Position numbers and translations under genes: made by a program
From: Phenylobacterium sp.
GTDB taxonomy: Bacteria; Pseudomonadota; Alphaproteobacteria; Caulobacterales; Caulobacteraceae
Assembly (NCBI RefSeq): GCF_016124325.1
Contig: NZ_WGNY01000044.1
Location: 26,491 to 90,490 of the forward strand
DNA length: 64,000 nt
Reading direction: 5' to 3'
The notes under the pieces: generated by a model
Told to the model about the DNA's origin: nothing
The model's database searches: none
The model's input: the letters and a program-made list of their open reading frames with translations, nothing else
Shown here: positions 1-7,161 of the stretch, piece after piece
How the letters are laid out: each line of letters begins with the position of its first letter
How positions within the stretch are numbered: the first letter of the stretch is position 1

Positions 1-879
1 GACCGTGACGTCGCTGCGCAGGACGCCGGCGAACAGGGCGCCGATGTCGGCCAGCCGGCCGGAGGGCTCGACGAGCTCGGGGCGGATCATCTGCTTGCGG
101 GCGAAGCTCAGCAGCTGGCGGGTCAGGCCGGCGCCGCGCTCGGACGCCTGCAGCGCGATGGTGAGGCGGCGGCGGCTGCGCTCGTCGGTGACGCCCTGCA
201 GCGCCATCTCGACGCTGCCCATGACGATGGTGAGCAGGTTGTTGAAGTGGTGGGCGACGCCGGCGGCGAGGCGGCCGGTGGCCTGAAGCTTCTGGGTCTG
301 TTGCAGCGCCTGCTGGGCGCGCTGGCGCTCGGCGACCTCGGCGGTGAGCCGATCGTTGGCCTCGACGAGTTCGCGGGTGCGCTCGGCGATCCGGGCCTCG
401 AGGGTGGCGTTGGCCTTGCGCAGGGCCGCGGCCGCGGCGGCGCGCGAGCGATTGACCTCCTCCTGCATCCGGTCGCGTTCCTGCCGCTCGCGGCGCTCGG
501 ACAGGGCGCGGGTCACCGCCGGGCCGAGGCGCTTCATGCGGTCCTTCAGGAGAAAGTCGGTCGCGCCCTGCCGCAGGCACTCGACGGCCTCCTCATCGGC
601 GAGCGATCCCGTCACCACGATGAAGGGGGCGTCGAGACCGCGGCGCTGCACCTCGCCCAGGGCGGCGAGCGCGTCGTAGCCCGGCAGGGAGTGGTCGGCC
701 AGCACGAGGTCGAAGGGGAAGACGGCGCTCGCCTTGCCCTGCAGCAACTTGACGAATTCGGCGCCGGTCTTGGCGACGCGGCATTCGAAGGCGAAGCCCG
801 CCTGCTCGAGCTCATCGATCAACAGGCGCGCGTCGGTCTCCTCGTCCTCGAGGATCAGGATCTTGAGCTTCTCGGTCAC
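1..879 (-). CDS. Receiver-histidine kinase hybrid, 3' end cut by window edge
   Basis: The frame opens with GTG at 879, in a GTGA overlap with the stop of the upstream receiver gene, and stays open for 293 codons to the window edge. Residues 1-120 are a CheY-like receiver with acidic residues near 11-13, the phospho-acceptor Asp62 in ADHSLPG and a Lys in the LLKDRM segment. A long coiled coil follows, then a HisKA dimerisation helix with the H-box VAHHFNN. The HATPase domain lies beyond position 1. This is probably a cytoplasmic kinase whose input is its own receiver, so it could pass a phosphoryl signal on from the neighbouring kinases. It is the last visible gene of the kai-containing array. 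The family call is solid; the partners are inferred. Confidence 0.85.
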   Translation of the reverse strand, partial: MTEKLKILILEDEETDARLLIDELEQAGFAFECRVAKTGAEFVKLLQGKASAVFPFDLVLADHSLPGYDALAALGEVQRRGLDAPFIVVTGSLADEEAVECLRQGATDFLLKDRMKRLGPAVTRALSERRERQERDRMQEEVNRSRAAAAAALRKANATLEARIAERTRELVEANDRLTAEVAERQRAQQALQQTQKLQATGRLAAGVAHHFNNLLTIVMGSVEMALQGVTDERSRRRLTIALQASERGAGLTRQLLSFARKQMIRPELVEPSGRLADIGALFAGVLRSDVTV

Positions 880-1331
880 GACGCCTCCTTGGATTCGCCG
901 GTTCGCTGGACCACCACCATCTGGGCGATGCGTCGGACGATCTCGGTGAACGCCTCGGCGTCGACCGGCTTGACGAGATAGGTGGTCGCGCCGAGCCCGT
1001 AGCTCTCGACGATGTCGGCGTCGCGAAACGACGAGGTCAGCACCACGACCGGCACCGTCTGCAGCCGCGCGTGCCCGCGGATGCGGCGCAGGATCTCCAG
1101 GCCGTCGAGCTTCGGCAGCTTGAGGTCCAGCAGGATCATGCGCGGATCGGCCCCGCGCGGCCGCCCGCCGTAGGCGCCGCAGCAGAACAGATAGTCCAAG
1201 GCCTCATCGCCATCCCGCACGACGTCGATGCGGTCGGTCAGGCCATGGTCGGCGAATTCCCGCAGGACCAATTCGAGGTCTTCCGCATTGTCTTCGACGA
1301 TGAGCACGTCGGCCGGCGAACTGGCGTTCAT
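876..1331 (-). CDS. Single-domain response regulator, Rcp1-like
   Basis: This is a 151-residue stand-alone receiver. It has the acidic pair in VEDNAED (13-14), phospho-acceptor Asp69 in LLDLKLP, the Thr-Ser-Ser of VVVLTSS and the conserved Lys in LVKPVD. The insert around residues 50-64 (CCGAYGGRPRG) is typical of the Rcp1/cyanobacterial-phytochrome receiver subgroup. There is no output domain, so it probably works by phosphotransfer or by binding a protein. It overlaps the kinase upstream by ATGA (1328-1331) and the receiver-kinase downstream by GTGA, indicating translational coupling. The cognate kinase is most likely the adjacent PAS kinase, which has a phytochrome-type transmitter. Confidence 0.9.
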   Translation of the reverse strand: MNASSPADVLIVEDNAEDLELVLREFADHGLTDRIDVVRDGDEALDYLFCCGAYGGRPRGADPRMILLDLKLPKLDGLEILRRIRGHARLQTVPVVVLTSSFRDADIVESYGLGATTYLVKPVDAEAFTEIVRRIAQMVVVQRTGESKEAS

Positions 1332-3223
1332 GGGGTCGCCTCCCTGGTCGACATCATGCTCGTTGCGCTGGACGGGCCGCCGGCGCTGTCCGGCGCCAGC
1401 GTGAAGAAGAAGCGCGCGCCGCGGCCGACCTTGCCCTCGCCCCAGATGCGCCCGCCGTGGCGATGGACGGCGCGCTGGGCGATCGCCAGGCCGACGCCCG
1501 AGCCCTGGAATTCACCCGGCGGATGGAGGCGCTGGAAGATGCCGAACAGCTTGTTGGCGAAGCGCATGTTGAAGCCGACGCCGTTGTCGCGGACGAAGTA
1601 GACCGGCGGGTTCGACTTGCCGGTCACCGCGCCCACCTCGATGCGGGCCACGGGCTTGCTTCGCGAATATTTGAACGCGTTCTCGACGAGGTTCTGGAGG
1701 ATCAGGCGCACGAGGGCCGCGTCGCCGTTGGCCGGCGGCAGGGGCCCGATCGTGATCTCGACCTTCGTCTCCGGCTCCTGCGGTCGCAGTTCGCCCACCA
1801 CGTCGCGGGCCAGGGCGGCCATGTCGATCTGCGTCGTGCGCAGGGTCTGGCTTCCGATCTGGGAGAGCGCCAGCAGGTCGTCGATCAACTGGCCCATCCG
1901 CCGGGCCGAGGCGCGCACCACGCTCACGCAGTGATGGGCGTCGTCCGAAAGCTGGTCGCCGTGATCCCGTTGGAGGATGCGCGAGAAGCCGTCGATGGCC
2001 CGCAGCGGCGAACGCAGATCGTGGGAGACCGTGTAGGAGAAGGCCTCGAGCTCGTGGTTGGCCGCCTCCAACTGGGCGGTGCGGGCGTGGACCCGCGCCT
2101 CCAGCTCGCGATTGAGCGTGCGGCTGCGCGCCTCGGCGATCTTCACGTCGGTGACGTCGCGGATGACGCCCAGCAGGGCGGTCGGCGCGCCGTCATCGAA
2201 GACCACGTCGGCGTCGTGCAGCGCCACGCGGCGCGCGCCGTCGTCGCGGACGAATTCGAACTCGAGCGGCGGAGGGCGACGGCCCCGGCGGGCGGCGTCA
2301 CTGTTGGCGTCGATCCGCTCGCGGGTCTCATCCGACACCGCCTGGGTCCAGTAGCGGTTCCAGGTCTCGGGGCCGACAGGCGCGAGCCCGAAGATGCGAT
2401 AGAACTGCGGCGTGCCGGTCAGCAGGCCCGTCTGCAGGTCCTTCACGTAGCTGCCGACCTCGGCGATCCGCTGGGCCGAGGCGAAGTGCGTCTCGCTGAG
2501 GCGCAGGCGCTGTTCGCTGGCGCGCAGCGCGTCCTCCATCCGTCGCCGCTCGGTGACGTCGCGCAGGGCGGCGAGACACGCCTCCTCGCCGCGCCATTCG
2601 ATCTGCACCACGCGCATCTCGCAGACGTGCTCGGCGCCGCGACGCAGGGTGGTGATCTCGACGGCGTCGCCATCCTTGACCGAGAACCCGAGGCGTTCGT
2701 CGACGAAGTCCCCGCGGCGGCGGTCGAACAGGTCGAGGGCGGCCTCGTTGACGTATCGGACGACGCCTTCGCCGTTCACCACCAGGATCGCGTCCGGCGT
2801 GGTGTCGAGCACCTTCTCGAGCTGGGCGTGTTGCTGGACCAGGCGTCGGCGTTCGACCAGATGGAAAAGGCTGCGGGCGAAAATCTCGCTGAAGAGTTCG
2901 TCGCCCTCGACGACCTCCTCGGCGCCGGCGCCGAGCGCGGCGCCCCGCAGCGCGTCGTCCGGCCGGTCCAGCACGATGACGACCGGGCGGTCGCCCGCGG
3001 CGGCCTTGAGCCGTCGGAACGCCAGGCGCGGTTCGGCGTCGGGAAGCTCGGCCTGGGCGATCACCACGTCCGCGCTGGCGTCGGCGAGGGCCTTCTCGGC
3101 CTCGGCGACGGTCTGCGCGTGGGCCGGCGCGCCGCCGCCGTCGCGGCCCGGCGCGGGGAGGCGTGCGAGCAAGGTCGAGGCGAACGCCGGCGCCCCGACG
3201 ATGAGGACGTGGTGCTTGTCCAT
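1328..3223 (-). CDS. Sensor histidine kinase with degenerate receiver and two PAS domains
   Basis: The protein has 631 residues. Residues 1-125 have the length and fold pattern of a receiver but lack the acidic pair, and Gln57 sits where the phospho-acceptor Asp should be (IAQAELPD). Two PAS regions follow (about 130-240 and 250-370), with a PAC-like ending before TDVK. Next are a coiled coil, a HisKA helix with HDLRSPLRAIDGF and a HATPase_c domain (N box NLVENAFKYS, G box GVGFN, GSGVGLAI). There is no transmembrane segment, so it acts in the cytoplasm. It starts 4 bp after kaiC and overlaps the downstream Rcp1-like receiver by ATGA. By context it is a candidate clock input or output kinase, comparable in role to cyanobacterial SasA or CikA, but it lacks a KaiB-like sensor domain. 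Confidence 0.9.
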   Translation of the reverse strand: MDKHHVLIVGAPAFASTLLARLPAPGRDGGGAPAHAQTVAEAEKALADASADVVIAQAELPDAEPRLAFRRLKAAAGDRPVVIVLDRPDDALRGAALGAGAEEVVEGDELFSEIFARSLFHLVERRRLVQQHAQLEKVLDTTPDAILVVNGEGVVRYVNEAALDLFDRRRGDFVDERLGFSVKDGDAVEITTLRRGAEHVCEMRVVQIEWRGEEACLAALRDVTERRRMEDALRASEQRLRLSETHFASAQRIAEVGSYVKDLQTGLLTGTPQFYRIFGLAPVGPETWNRYWTQAVSDETRERIDANSDAARRGRRPPPLEFEFVRDDGARRVALHDADVVFDDGAPTALLGVIRDVTDVKIAEARSRTLNRELEARVHARTAQLEAANHELEAFSYTVSHDLRSPLRAIDGFSRILQRDHGDQLSDDAHHCVSVVRASARRMGQLIDDLLALSQIGSQTLRTTQIDMAALARDVVGELRPQEPETKVEITIGPLPPANGDAALVRLILQNLVENAFKYSRSKPVARIEVGAVTGKSNPPVYFVRDNGVGFNMRFANKLFGIFQRLHPPGEFQGSGVGLAIAQRAVHRHGGRIWGEGKVGRGARFFFTLAPDSAGGPSSATSMMSTREATP

Positions 3224-3227
3224 CTTG

Positions 3228-4760
3228 TCAGATCGCGGCTGGGGGTTCGGCCTCGAAGAGCGACCGGAGGCGTCCGCGCTCGTCGTCGAAGGTGTAGGTG
3301 GGCGTCCCGGTCAGGATGCCGTGGACGCCGCGGAACGGGGCCAGCACGTGCAGGCCGCGACCATCGATCTGATACTCGCGGATGTCCTTATCGTGGAACG
3401 TGCCGCGCATCTTGAGCACGGTGAGGCCCCGCCGCATCTCGCCCTGCAACTCGACGTAGCGCAGCAGGATGATCGTGTCGGTGATCGTCGAGATGTGGGT
3501 CTCGGTGATCGACTCGCCGCCGGTCAGGAACGACGTCGTGTTGGTGAACAGGCCGGTGATCTCGAGATGCTTGATCGTGCTGGTGAGCGCGATCACGAAC
3601 TCGCGGAACGATTTCTGCGTCGAGACGCGCTCGAAGGCCGACATGCTGTCGATCGCCACCCGGTCCGGCTGGAAGTCGTGGATGTCGCGCTTCATCTGGA
3701 GCAGGTGGTCCTCCAGTCCCATCACCTCGGGGTAGCGGCAGACGATCCTCAGCAGGCCGTCGCGCTCGGCCTGTTCGAAGTCCACGCCCCAGGACGCCGC
3801 GTTGCGGGTGAGCTGTTCGTGGCTTTCCTCGGCCGCGAAGAGCAGGGCGCGCTCGCCCGCCTCGATCGCCGCCTTGACGTACTGGGAGACCATCAGGGTC
3901 TTGCCGGTGCCCGTGGCGCCGCTGACCAGGATGATGGAGTCGCGGTACATGCCGCCCGAGCACATCTTGTCGAGTTCGGCGACGCCGGACGACACCCGGA
4001 TCTCGGATGACTTCTGCTTCAGCTCGATGGCCGAGAGCGGGATGATGGTGACGCCGTCTTCCGCGTCGATGGTGAAGGGGTATTCGCCCTTGTGGTGGGT
4101 CGCCCCTCGGAACTTCAGGATCTCCAGCGTGCGGCGGCGCTTCTCGGCCTCGAGCCGGTTGCGGAGCACGATCACGTTGTCGGCGACGAACTCCTCGACG
4201 CCCCAGCGGCCGAGACCGCTGTCCTCGTCCGTCCGTTCCATGGTCACCAGCGTCGTCACGCCCAGCTTGCGCAGGCCGGCGGTGATGCGATGGAGTTCGC
4301 GCCGGATGATGTTGGGGTCGGTGAGCTGCGGAAACAGCGCCCCGATCGCATCGAGGATGACGCGCTTGGCGCCCACCTTGCGGATTCCGTTCTCGATCCG
4401 GGCGAGCAGGGCCGACAGGTCGTAGGCGCCCGCCGTCATCACTTCGGTCCCCGGATCGGGCGTGGCGTCCACCACCGCGATCTGATTGCCGCGGACCATG
4501 CTCTCGAGGTCCCAGCCGAACGACCGCACGTTCTGCATCAGGTCGACCGGGGCTTCCTCGAAGGTGACGAAGCAGCCGTGCTCGCCGTACTGGCGCACCC
4601 CGGCCATGAGGAACTGCAAGGCCATCACGGTCTTGCCGCTGCCGGCCGTGCCGGAAAGCAGGGTGCTGCGCTCCTTCGGCAGGCCGCCGTTGGCGATCTG
4701 GTCGAAGCCCACGATTCCGGTGGGGAGTTTTTCGAGCTCGCGCGGACTTTCGATGCTCAT
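3228..4760 (-). CDS. kaiC: KaiC-family double-domain clock ATPase/kinase
   Basis: This 510-residue protein has duplicated RecA-like CI and CII domains, close to the 519 residues of cyanobacterial KaiC. Walker A motifs are GTAGSGKT (37-44) and GATGTGKT (281-288). The paired catalytic glutamates are E68-E69 in CI and E311-E312 in CII. The motif THISTITDT places Ser424-Thr425 at the dual autophosphorylation site (S431/T432 in Synechococcus). The C-terminal stretch 478-500 (GILTGTPTYT...) resembles the cyanobacterial A-loop and tail, the segment KaiA binds. There is no long coiled-coil tail like that reported for some proteobacterial KaiC proteins. It is translationally coupled to kaiB by ATGA. 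Family membership is certain; circadian function in this organism is not shown by sequence. Confidence 0.96.
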   Translation of the reverse strand: MSIESPRELEKLPTGIVGFDQIANGGLPKERSTLLSGTAGSGKTVMALQFLMAGVRQYGEHGCFVTFEEAPVDLMQNVRSFGWDLESMVRGNQIAVVDATPDPGTEVMTAGAYDLSALLARIENGIRKVGAKRVILDAIGALFPQLTDPNIIRRELHRITAGLRKLGVTTLVTMERTDEDSGLGRWGVEEFVADNVIVLRNRLEAEKRRRTLEILKFRGATHHKGEYPFTIDAEDGVTIIPLSAIELKQKSSEIRVSSGVAELDKMCSGGMYRDSIILVSGATGTGKTLMVSQYVKAAIEAGERALLFAAEESHEQLTRNAASWGVDFEQAERDGLLRIVCRYPEVMGLEDHLLQMKRDIHDFQPDRVAIDSMSAFERVSTQKSFREFVIALTSTIKHLEITGLFTNTTSFLTGGESITETHISTITDTIILLRYVELQGEMRRGLTVLKMRGTFHDKDIREYQIDGRGLHVLAPFRGVHGILTGTPTYTFDDERGRLRSLFEAEPPAAI

Positions 4761-5050
4761 GAGGCTTCTCTCTGGTTCAATCGCTCGATATCGAGGCCAA
4801 GCAGGACCTTCTGCCGGTCGCTGAGATCGCCGATGATCTTGCGGACGGGCTCGGGGAGCCGTTTGACGAGGGTCGGCGTGGCGAGGATCTTCTCGCTTTC
4901 CGCCATCTCCGGATCCTCGAGGACGTCGATGACCTCGATTTCGTAGAGATTAGGCAGTTCCGTCTCACAGATGGTTCGAAGATTATCGATCGCTCTATGA
5001 GATTGAGGCGTTGACCCGGTTATGTAGAGCCGCAGCTTGAACTTTGTCAT
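4757..5050 (-). CDS. kaiB: KaiB clock protein
   Basis: A 97-residue protein that matches KaiB along its whole length. It has the N-terminal beta strand LRLYITG, the VIDVLEDP segment, the near-invariant KILATPTLVK motif and the C-terminal half PVRKIIGDLS, where cyanobacterial KaiB switches fold to bind the KaiC CI ring. Only the acidic C-terminal tail is shortened. Its ATG overlaps the end of the receiver-KaiA-like gene (5047-5050), and its TGA overlaps the kaiC start (4757-4760), so A-like, B and C appear to be made from one message. KaiB normally binds phosphorylated KaiC and drives dephosphorylation. Confidence 0.95.
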   Translation of the reverse strand: MTKFKLRLYITGSTPQSHRAIDNLRTICETELPNLYEIEVIDVLEDPEMAESEKILATPTLVKRLPEPVRKIIGDLSDRQKVLLGLDIERLNQREAS

Positions 5051-5883
5051 CTGTGGGCACCTTCTGCAAATCGCCTCTGGCGCCCAACCCTGTAATATTC
5101 CACGAGCAATCCCATCATCTGTAAAGCCAGCAATCGGCTCTCAAAAACGATGATGCGAGACTGGCTCTCCCCTCCAAGTTCATTGGCGCGTTCCAGCGCC
5201 ATCAGGTGCACGTCCAGAAGGTCGCGCGGTCCGGCGTTTGCGTCTCCCAGACGCGTGGCGACATGCTCCATCTGCGTGCGCGGCGGGTTCAACTGCGTCA
5301 CGTGACCACCCAGGTAGGGCGCGATCAGATCGAAATAGGCGGCGACGATCCCGTTGAAGATCTCGGGGTGCTGGAGCGACATCGGTCCCGAGCCGGCGAG
5401 GACCGCGGTGACGGATGTGTGCTGGGTCGCCGAGGAAAGTTCCCGGTAGGCGTCGAGGGCGTCCTTGAGTTCGCGCAGCTGGGTCTCGCGTACCCGCGTG
5501 ATCGCATAGCCGATGGCGCGCAGCAGGTTGCGCGAGCGCACATCGTCCTTCTCGAGATAGTCCTGGGCGCCGGCGTCCATGCAGGCTTGGCCGAGCCGAT
5601 CGTCGCCCACACCCGTGAGGACCACGATGGGGGCGCCGCCGGCGGCCTCGTGGACCGCGCGCACGCTGTCCAGGCCGGTGCAGTCGGGCAGGTTGAGGTC
5701 GAGCAGGACGACGTCCACGGGCTCGGCCTTCAGGATCGCCACGGCTTCGGAGAGCCGCCCGGCGTGTTCGACTCGATAGAGGTCGCTGTCGGCCTCGTTC
5801 AGCAGGGTGCGAACCGTCTCGGCGTCGGCCGGATTGTCTTCGACGAGGAGCAGGACCCGCGCGGCGATGGAGGGCCTGTTCAT
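5047..5883 (-). CDS. Receiver domain fused to a KaiA-like C-terminal domain
   Basis: The protein has 278 residues. Residues 8-125 form a receiver with VEDN (14-17), phospho-acceptor Asp62 (LLDLNLPD), Thr90 and an EKDD segment carrying Lys112. After a helical linker (130-170), residues 175-267 are all-helical. They contain a DLLDVHLMALERA stretch followed by ESRLLALQMM and LVEYYR, which from memory parallels the IIEIHMELID...DYRLTLIDIL...EAYR pattern of the cyanobacterial KaiA C-terminal domain that binds KaiC. Gene order and overlaps (A-like, kaiB, kaiC) match kaiABC. I infer a non-canonical KaiA with a phosphorylatable N-terminal receiver, comparable in layout to the KaiA3 described in Synechocystis. 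Alternatively the C-terminus is an unrelated helical output domain. The receiver call is near certain; the KaiA-like call is moderate. Confidence 0.7.
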   Translation of the reverse strand: MNRPSIAARVLLLVEDNPADAETVRTLLNEADSDLYRVEHAGRLSEAVAILKAEPVDVVLLDLNLPDCTGLDSVRAVHEAAGGAPIVVLTGVGDDRLGQACMDAGAQDYLEKDDVRSRNLLRAIGYAITRVRETQLRELKDALDAYRELSSATQHTSVTAVLAGSGPMSLQHPEIFNGIVAAYFDLIAPYLGGHVTQLNPPRTQMEHVATRLGDANAGPRDLLDVHLMALERANELGGESQSRIIVFESRLLALQMMGLLVEYYRVGRQRRFAEGAHR

Positions 5884-6066
5884 GCCGGCCGCTCCCGCGA
5901 GCCGGTGCGTGACGGCCTGTGGACAGCGCCGCCGCCGCGGGATGCGGTCATCGGCCGGGCTGGAAAGGTCGCATAAACCATGTTCGCCAGGATGCGCCCT
6001 ATCCTAGCGGGCGAGCAGTCGGCGCGTTTCGGTTGTAGGTAGGAGTTTTGCTGTCGGGAAGACCAC
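5884..6066 (-). promoter_or_regulatory. Leader region before the kai operon
   Basis: This 183-bp gap is the first break in translational coupling upstream of the kai genes. It is AT-richer near 6030-6060 than the surrounding genes, so it probably holds the promoter of the receiver-KaiA/kaiB/kaiC unit. I found no clear sigma-70 or GGAAC-type (EcfG) elements by eye. A short open frame through this gap has no ribosome-binding site or family resemblance and is not called as a gene. Confidence 0.35.
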
Positions 6067-6447
6067 TCAGCGGCGCGTAACAACGATATCGACAAGTTGG
6101 TCCATGTCGGAGCTCTTGCTGAGGAAATGGTCGGCGCCCTCTGCCAGGCAGCGGTCCCGCAGGCCCCTCTCCGAATGGGCCGTCAGGATGATGATGAGGC
6201 AGGCCTCGTCCCGGGCGCGGATGCGCTGCAGGACTTCCAGGCCGGTGAGGCCGGGCATGTCGAAATCCAGGACGACCGTGTCGGGGCGCTCCGCCTCGTA
6301 GAGCTCGACGGCCTCGAGCCCGTCCCGGGCGGGGCCCACGACGGAGATGTGCTCCTGCTCGTTCAGAAGCTCGGCGACACGGCGCGCGATCTCGCGGTTG
6401 TCGTCCGCGACGAGAATCCGGCGATCTTTTTGCCCCTGCTTCTGCAT
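6067..6447 (-). CDS. Single-domain response regulator
   Basis: A stand-alone receiver of about 126 residues counted from the ATG at 6447. An upstream TTG at 6474 would add nine residues but lacks a ribosome-binding site, and so does the ATG. It has acidic residues in VADDN (13-16), phospho-acceptor Asp61 (VLDFDMPG), Thr in IIILTAHS and Lys in FLSKSSD. The sequence after the acceptor resembles NarL-type receivers, but there is no helix-turn-helix. It lies between the NarL-type regulator and the kai module, separated by short gaps on both sides. It may be a phosphate sink or a protein-binding output; no target can be named. Confidence 0.88.
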   Translation of the reverse strand: MQKQGQKDRRILVADDNREIARRVAELLNEQEHISVVGPARDGLEAVELYEAERPDTVVLDFDMPGLTGLEVLQRIRARDEACLIIILTAHSERGLRDRCLAEGADHFLSKSSDMDQLVDIVVTRR

Positions 6448-6528
6448 GGTGACAGTTTGACGCGGTCTACCCAAAATGGGTGTCGGCGCGTTTCCGAATC
6501 CGTGTCGGAAAATCCCCGACAGCGGCGA

Positions 6529-7161
6529 TCAGTCGACGAGACCGTTCTGCAGCGCGTAGCGCGTGATCTCGACGTGGTTGATCAGGCCGGTCTTCTCCCG
6601 AATGCGCCCGAGATAGGTGGCCACGGTCTTGTCGCTGATACCCAGGTCCCCGGCGATCTCCTTCACCGCCCGGCCGCGCGCGACGGCGCGGAAGACATCT
6701 AGCTCGCGCTCCGACAGCCGCTCGTGGAGCAGCGCGGGGCCGTCTCCCCGGAGGCTCTTGGCGATCTCCACCGCCGTCTCGCTGTGGAGATAGGTTCCCC
6801 CGCGCGCCACCTTGCGTATGGCCTCGATCAGCTCGTCGCCGGGCAGATGCTTGTGCGCCAGGCCGTTCGCGCCAGCGCTCATCGACTGCATCACATACTC
6901 GAGCTCGGTCGCGGCGGTGAGCACCAGGATCGGCACCGACGCATCCGACGCGCGGATCTGGCGGATCGAGTCGAGGATGCTGCCGCCGGGCATGATGATG
7001 TCGAGCAGGATCAGGTCCCAGGTCTGCTGGCTCAGCCTTTCGGTCAGCGACGGCACATCCTCCGCCTCGGTGACCTCGGCCTCGCCGACCGCCTCGCGCA
7101 GGAGCTCGCGGATCCCCCGGCGGGTGACTTCATGGTCTTCGGCAATCAGCACTCGCTTCAT
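6529..7161 (-). CDS. NarL/FixJ-type response regulator with LuxR helix-turn-helix
   Basis: A 210-residue protein with an N-terminal receiver (Asp54 in LLDIIMPGG, Lys in AHKHLPGDE) and a C-terminal LuxR-type DNA-binding domain at about 145-207 (LSERELDVFRAVARG, KEIAGDLGISDKTVATYLGR). It is the only clear DNA-binding output in the array, so it is the best candidate for converting the pathway into transcription. Its ATG overlaps the stop of the HisKA_3-type kinase upstream (7158-7161). That pairing matches the NarX/NarL class, because such kinases normally phosphorylate NarL-family regulators. A weak hairpin lies just past its stop (6503-6521). Confidence 0.92.
   Translation of the reverse strand: MKRVLIAEDHEVTRRGIRELLREAVGEAEVTEAEDVPSLTERLSQQTWDLILLDIIMPGGSILDSIRQIRASDASVPILVLTAATELEYVMQSMSAGANGLAHKHLPGDELIEAIRKVARGGTYLHSETAVEIAKSLRGDGPALLHERLSERELDVFRAVARGRAVKEIAGDLGISDKTVATYLGRIREKTGLINHVEITRYALQNGLVD

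Noticed and set aside
5884..6066. EcfG-type (GGAAC/GTT) general stress promoter for the kai operon
   Set aside because: I searched this gap and 11707-12030 by eye and found no convincing GGAAC-N16/17-GTT pair.
5880..6095. A 71-codon frame between the lone receiver and the receiver-KaiA gene
   Set aside because: No ribosome-binding site, no domain, and it overlaps both neighbours; better explained as leader sequence.
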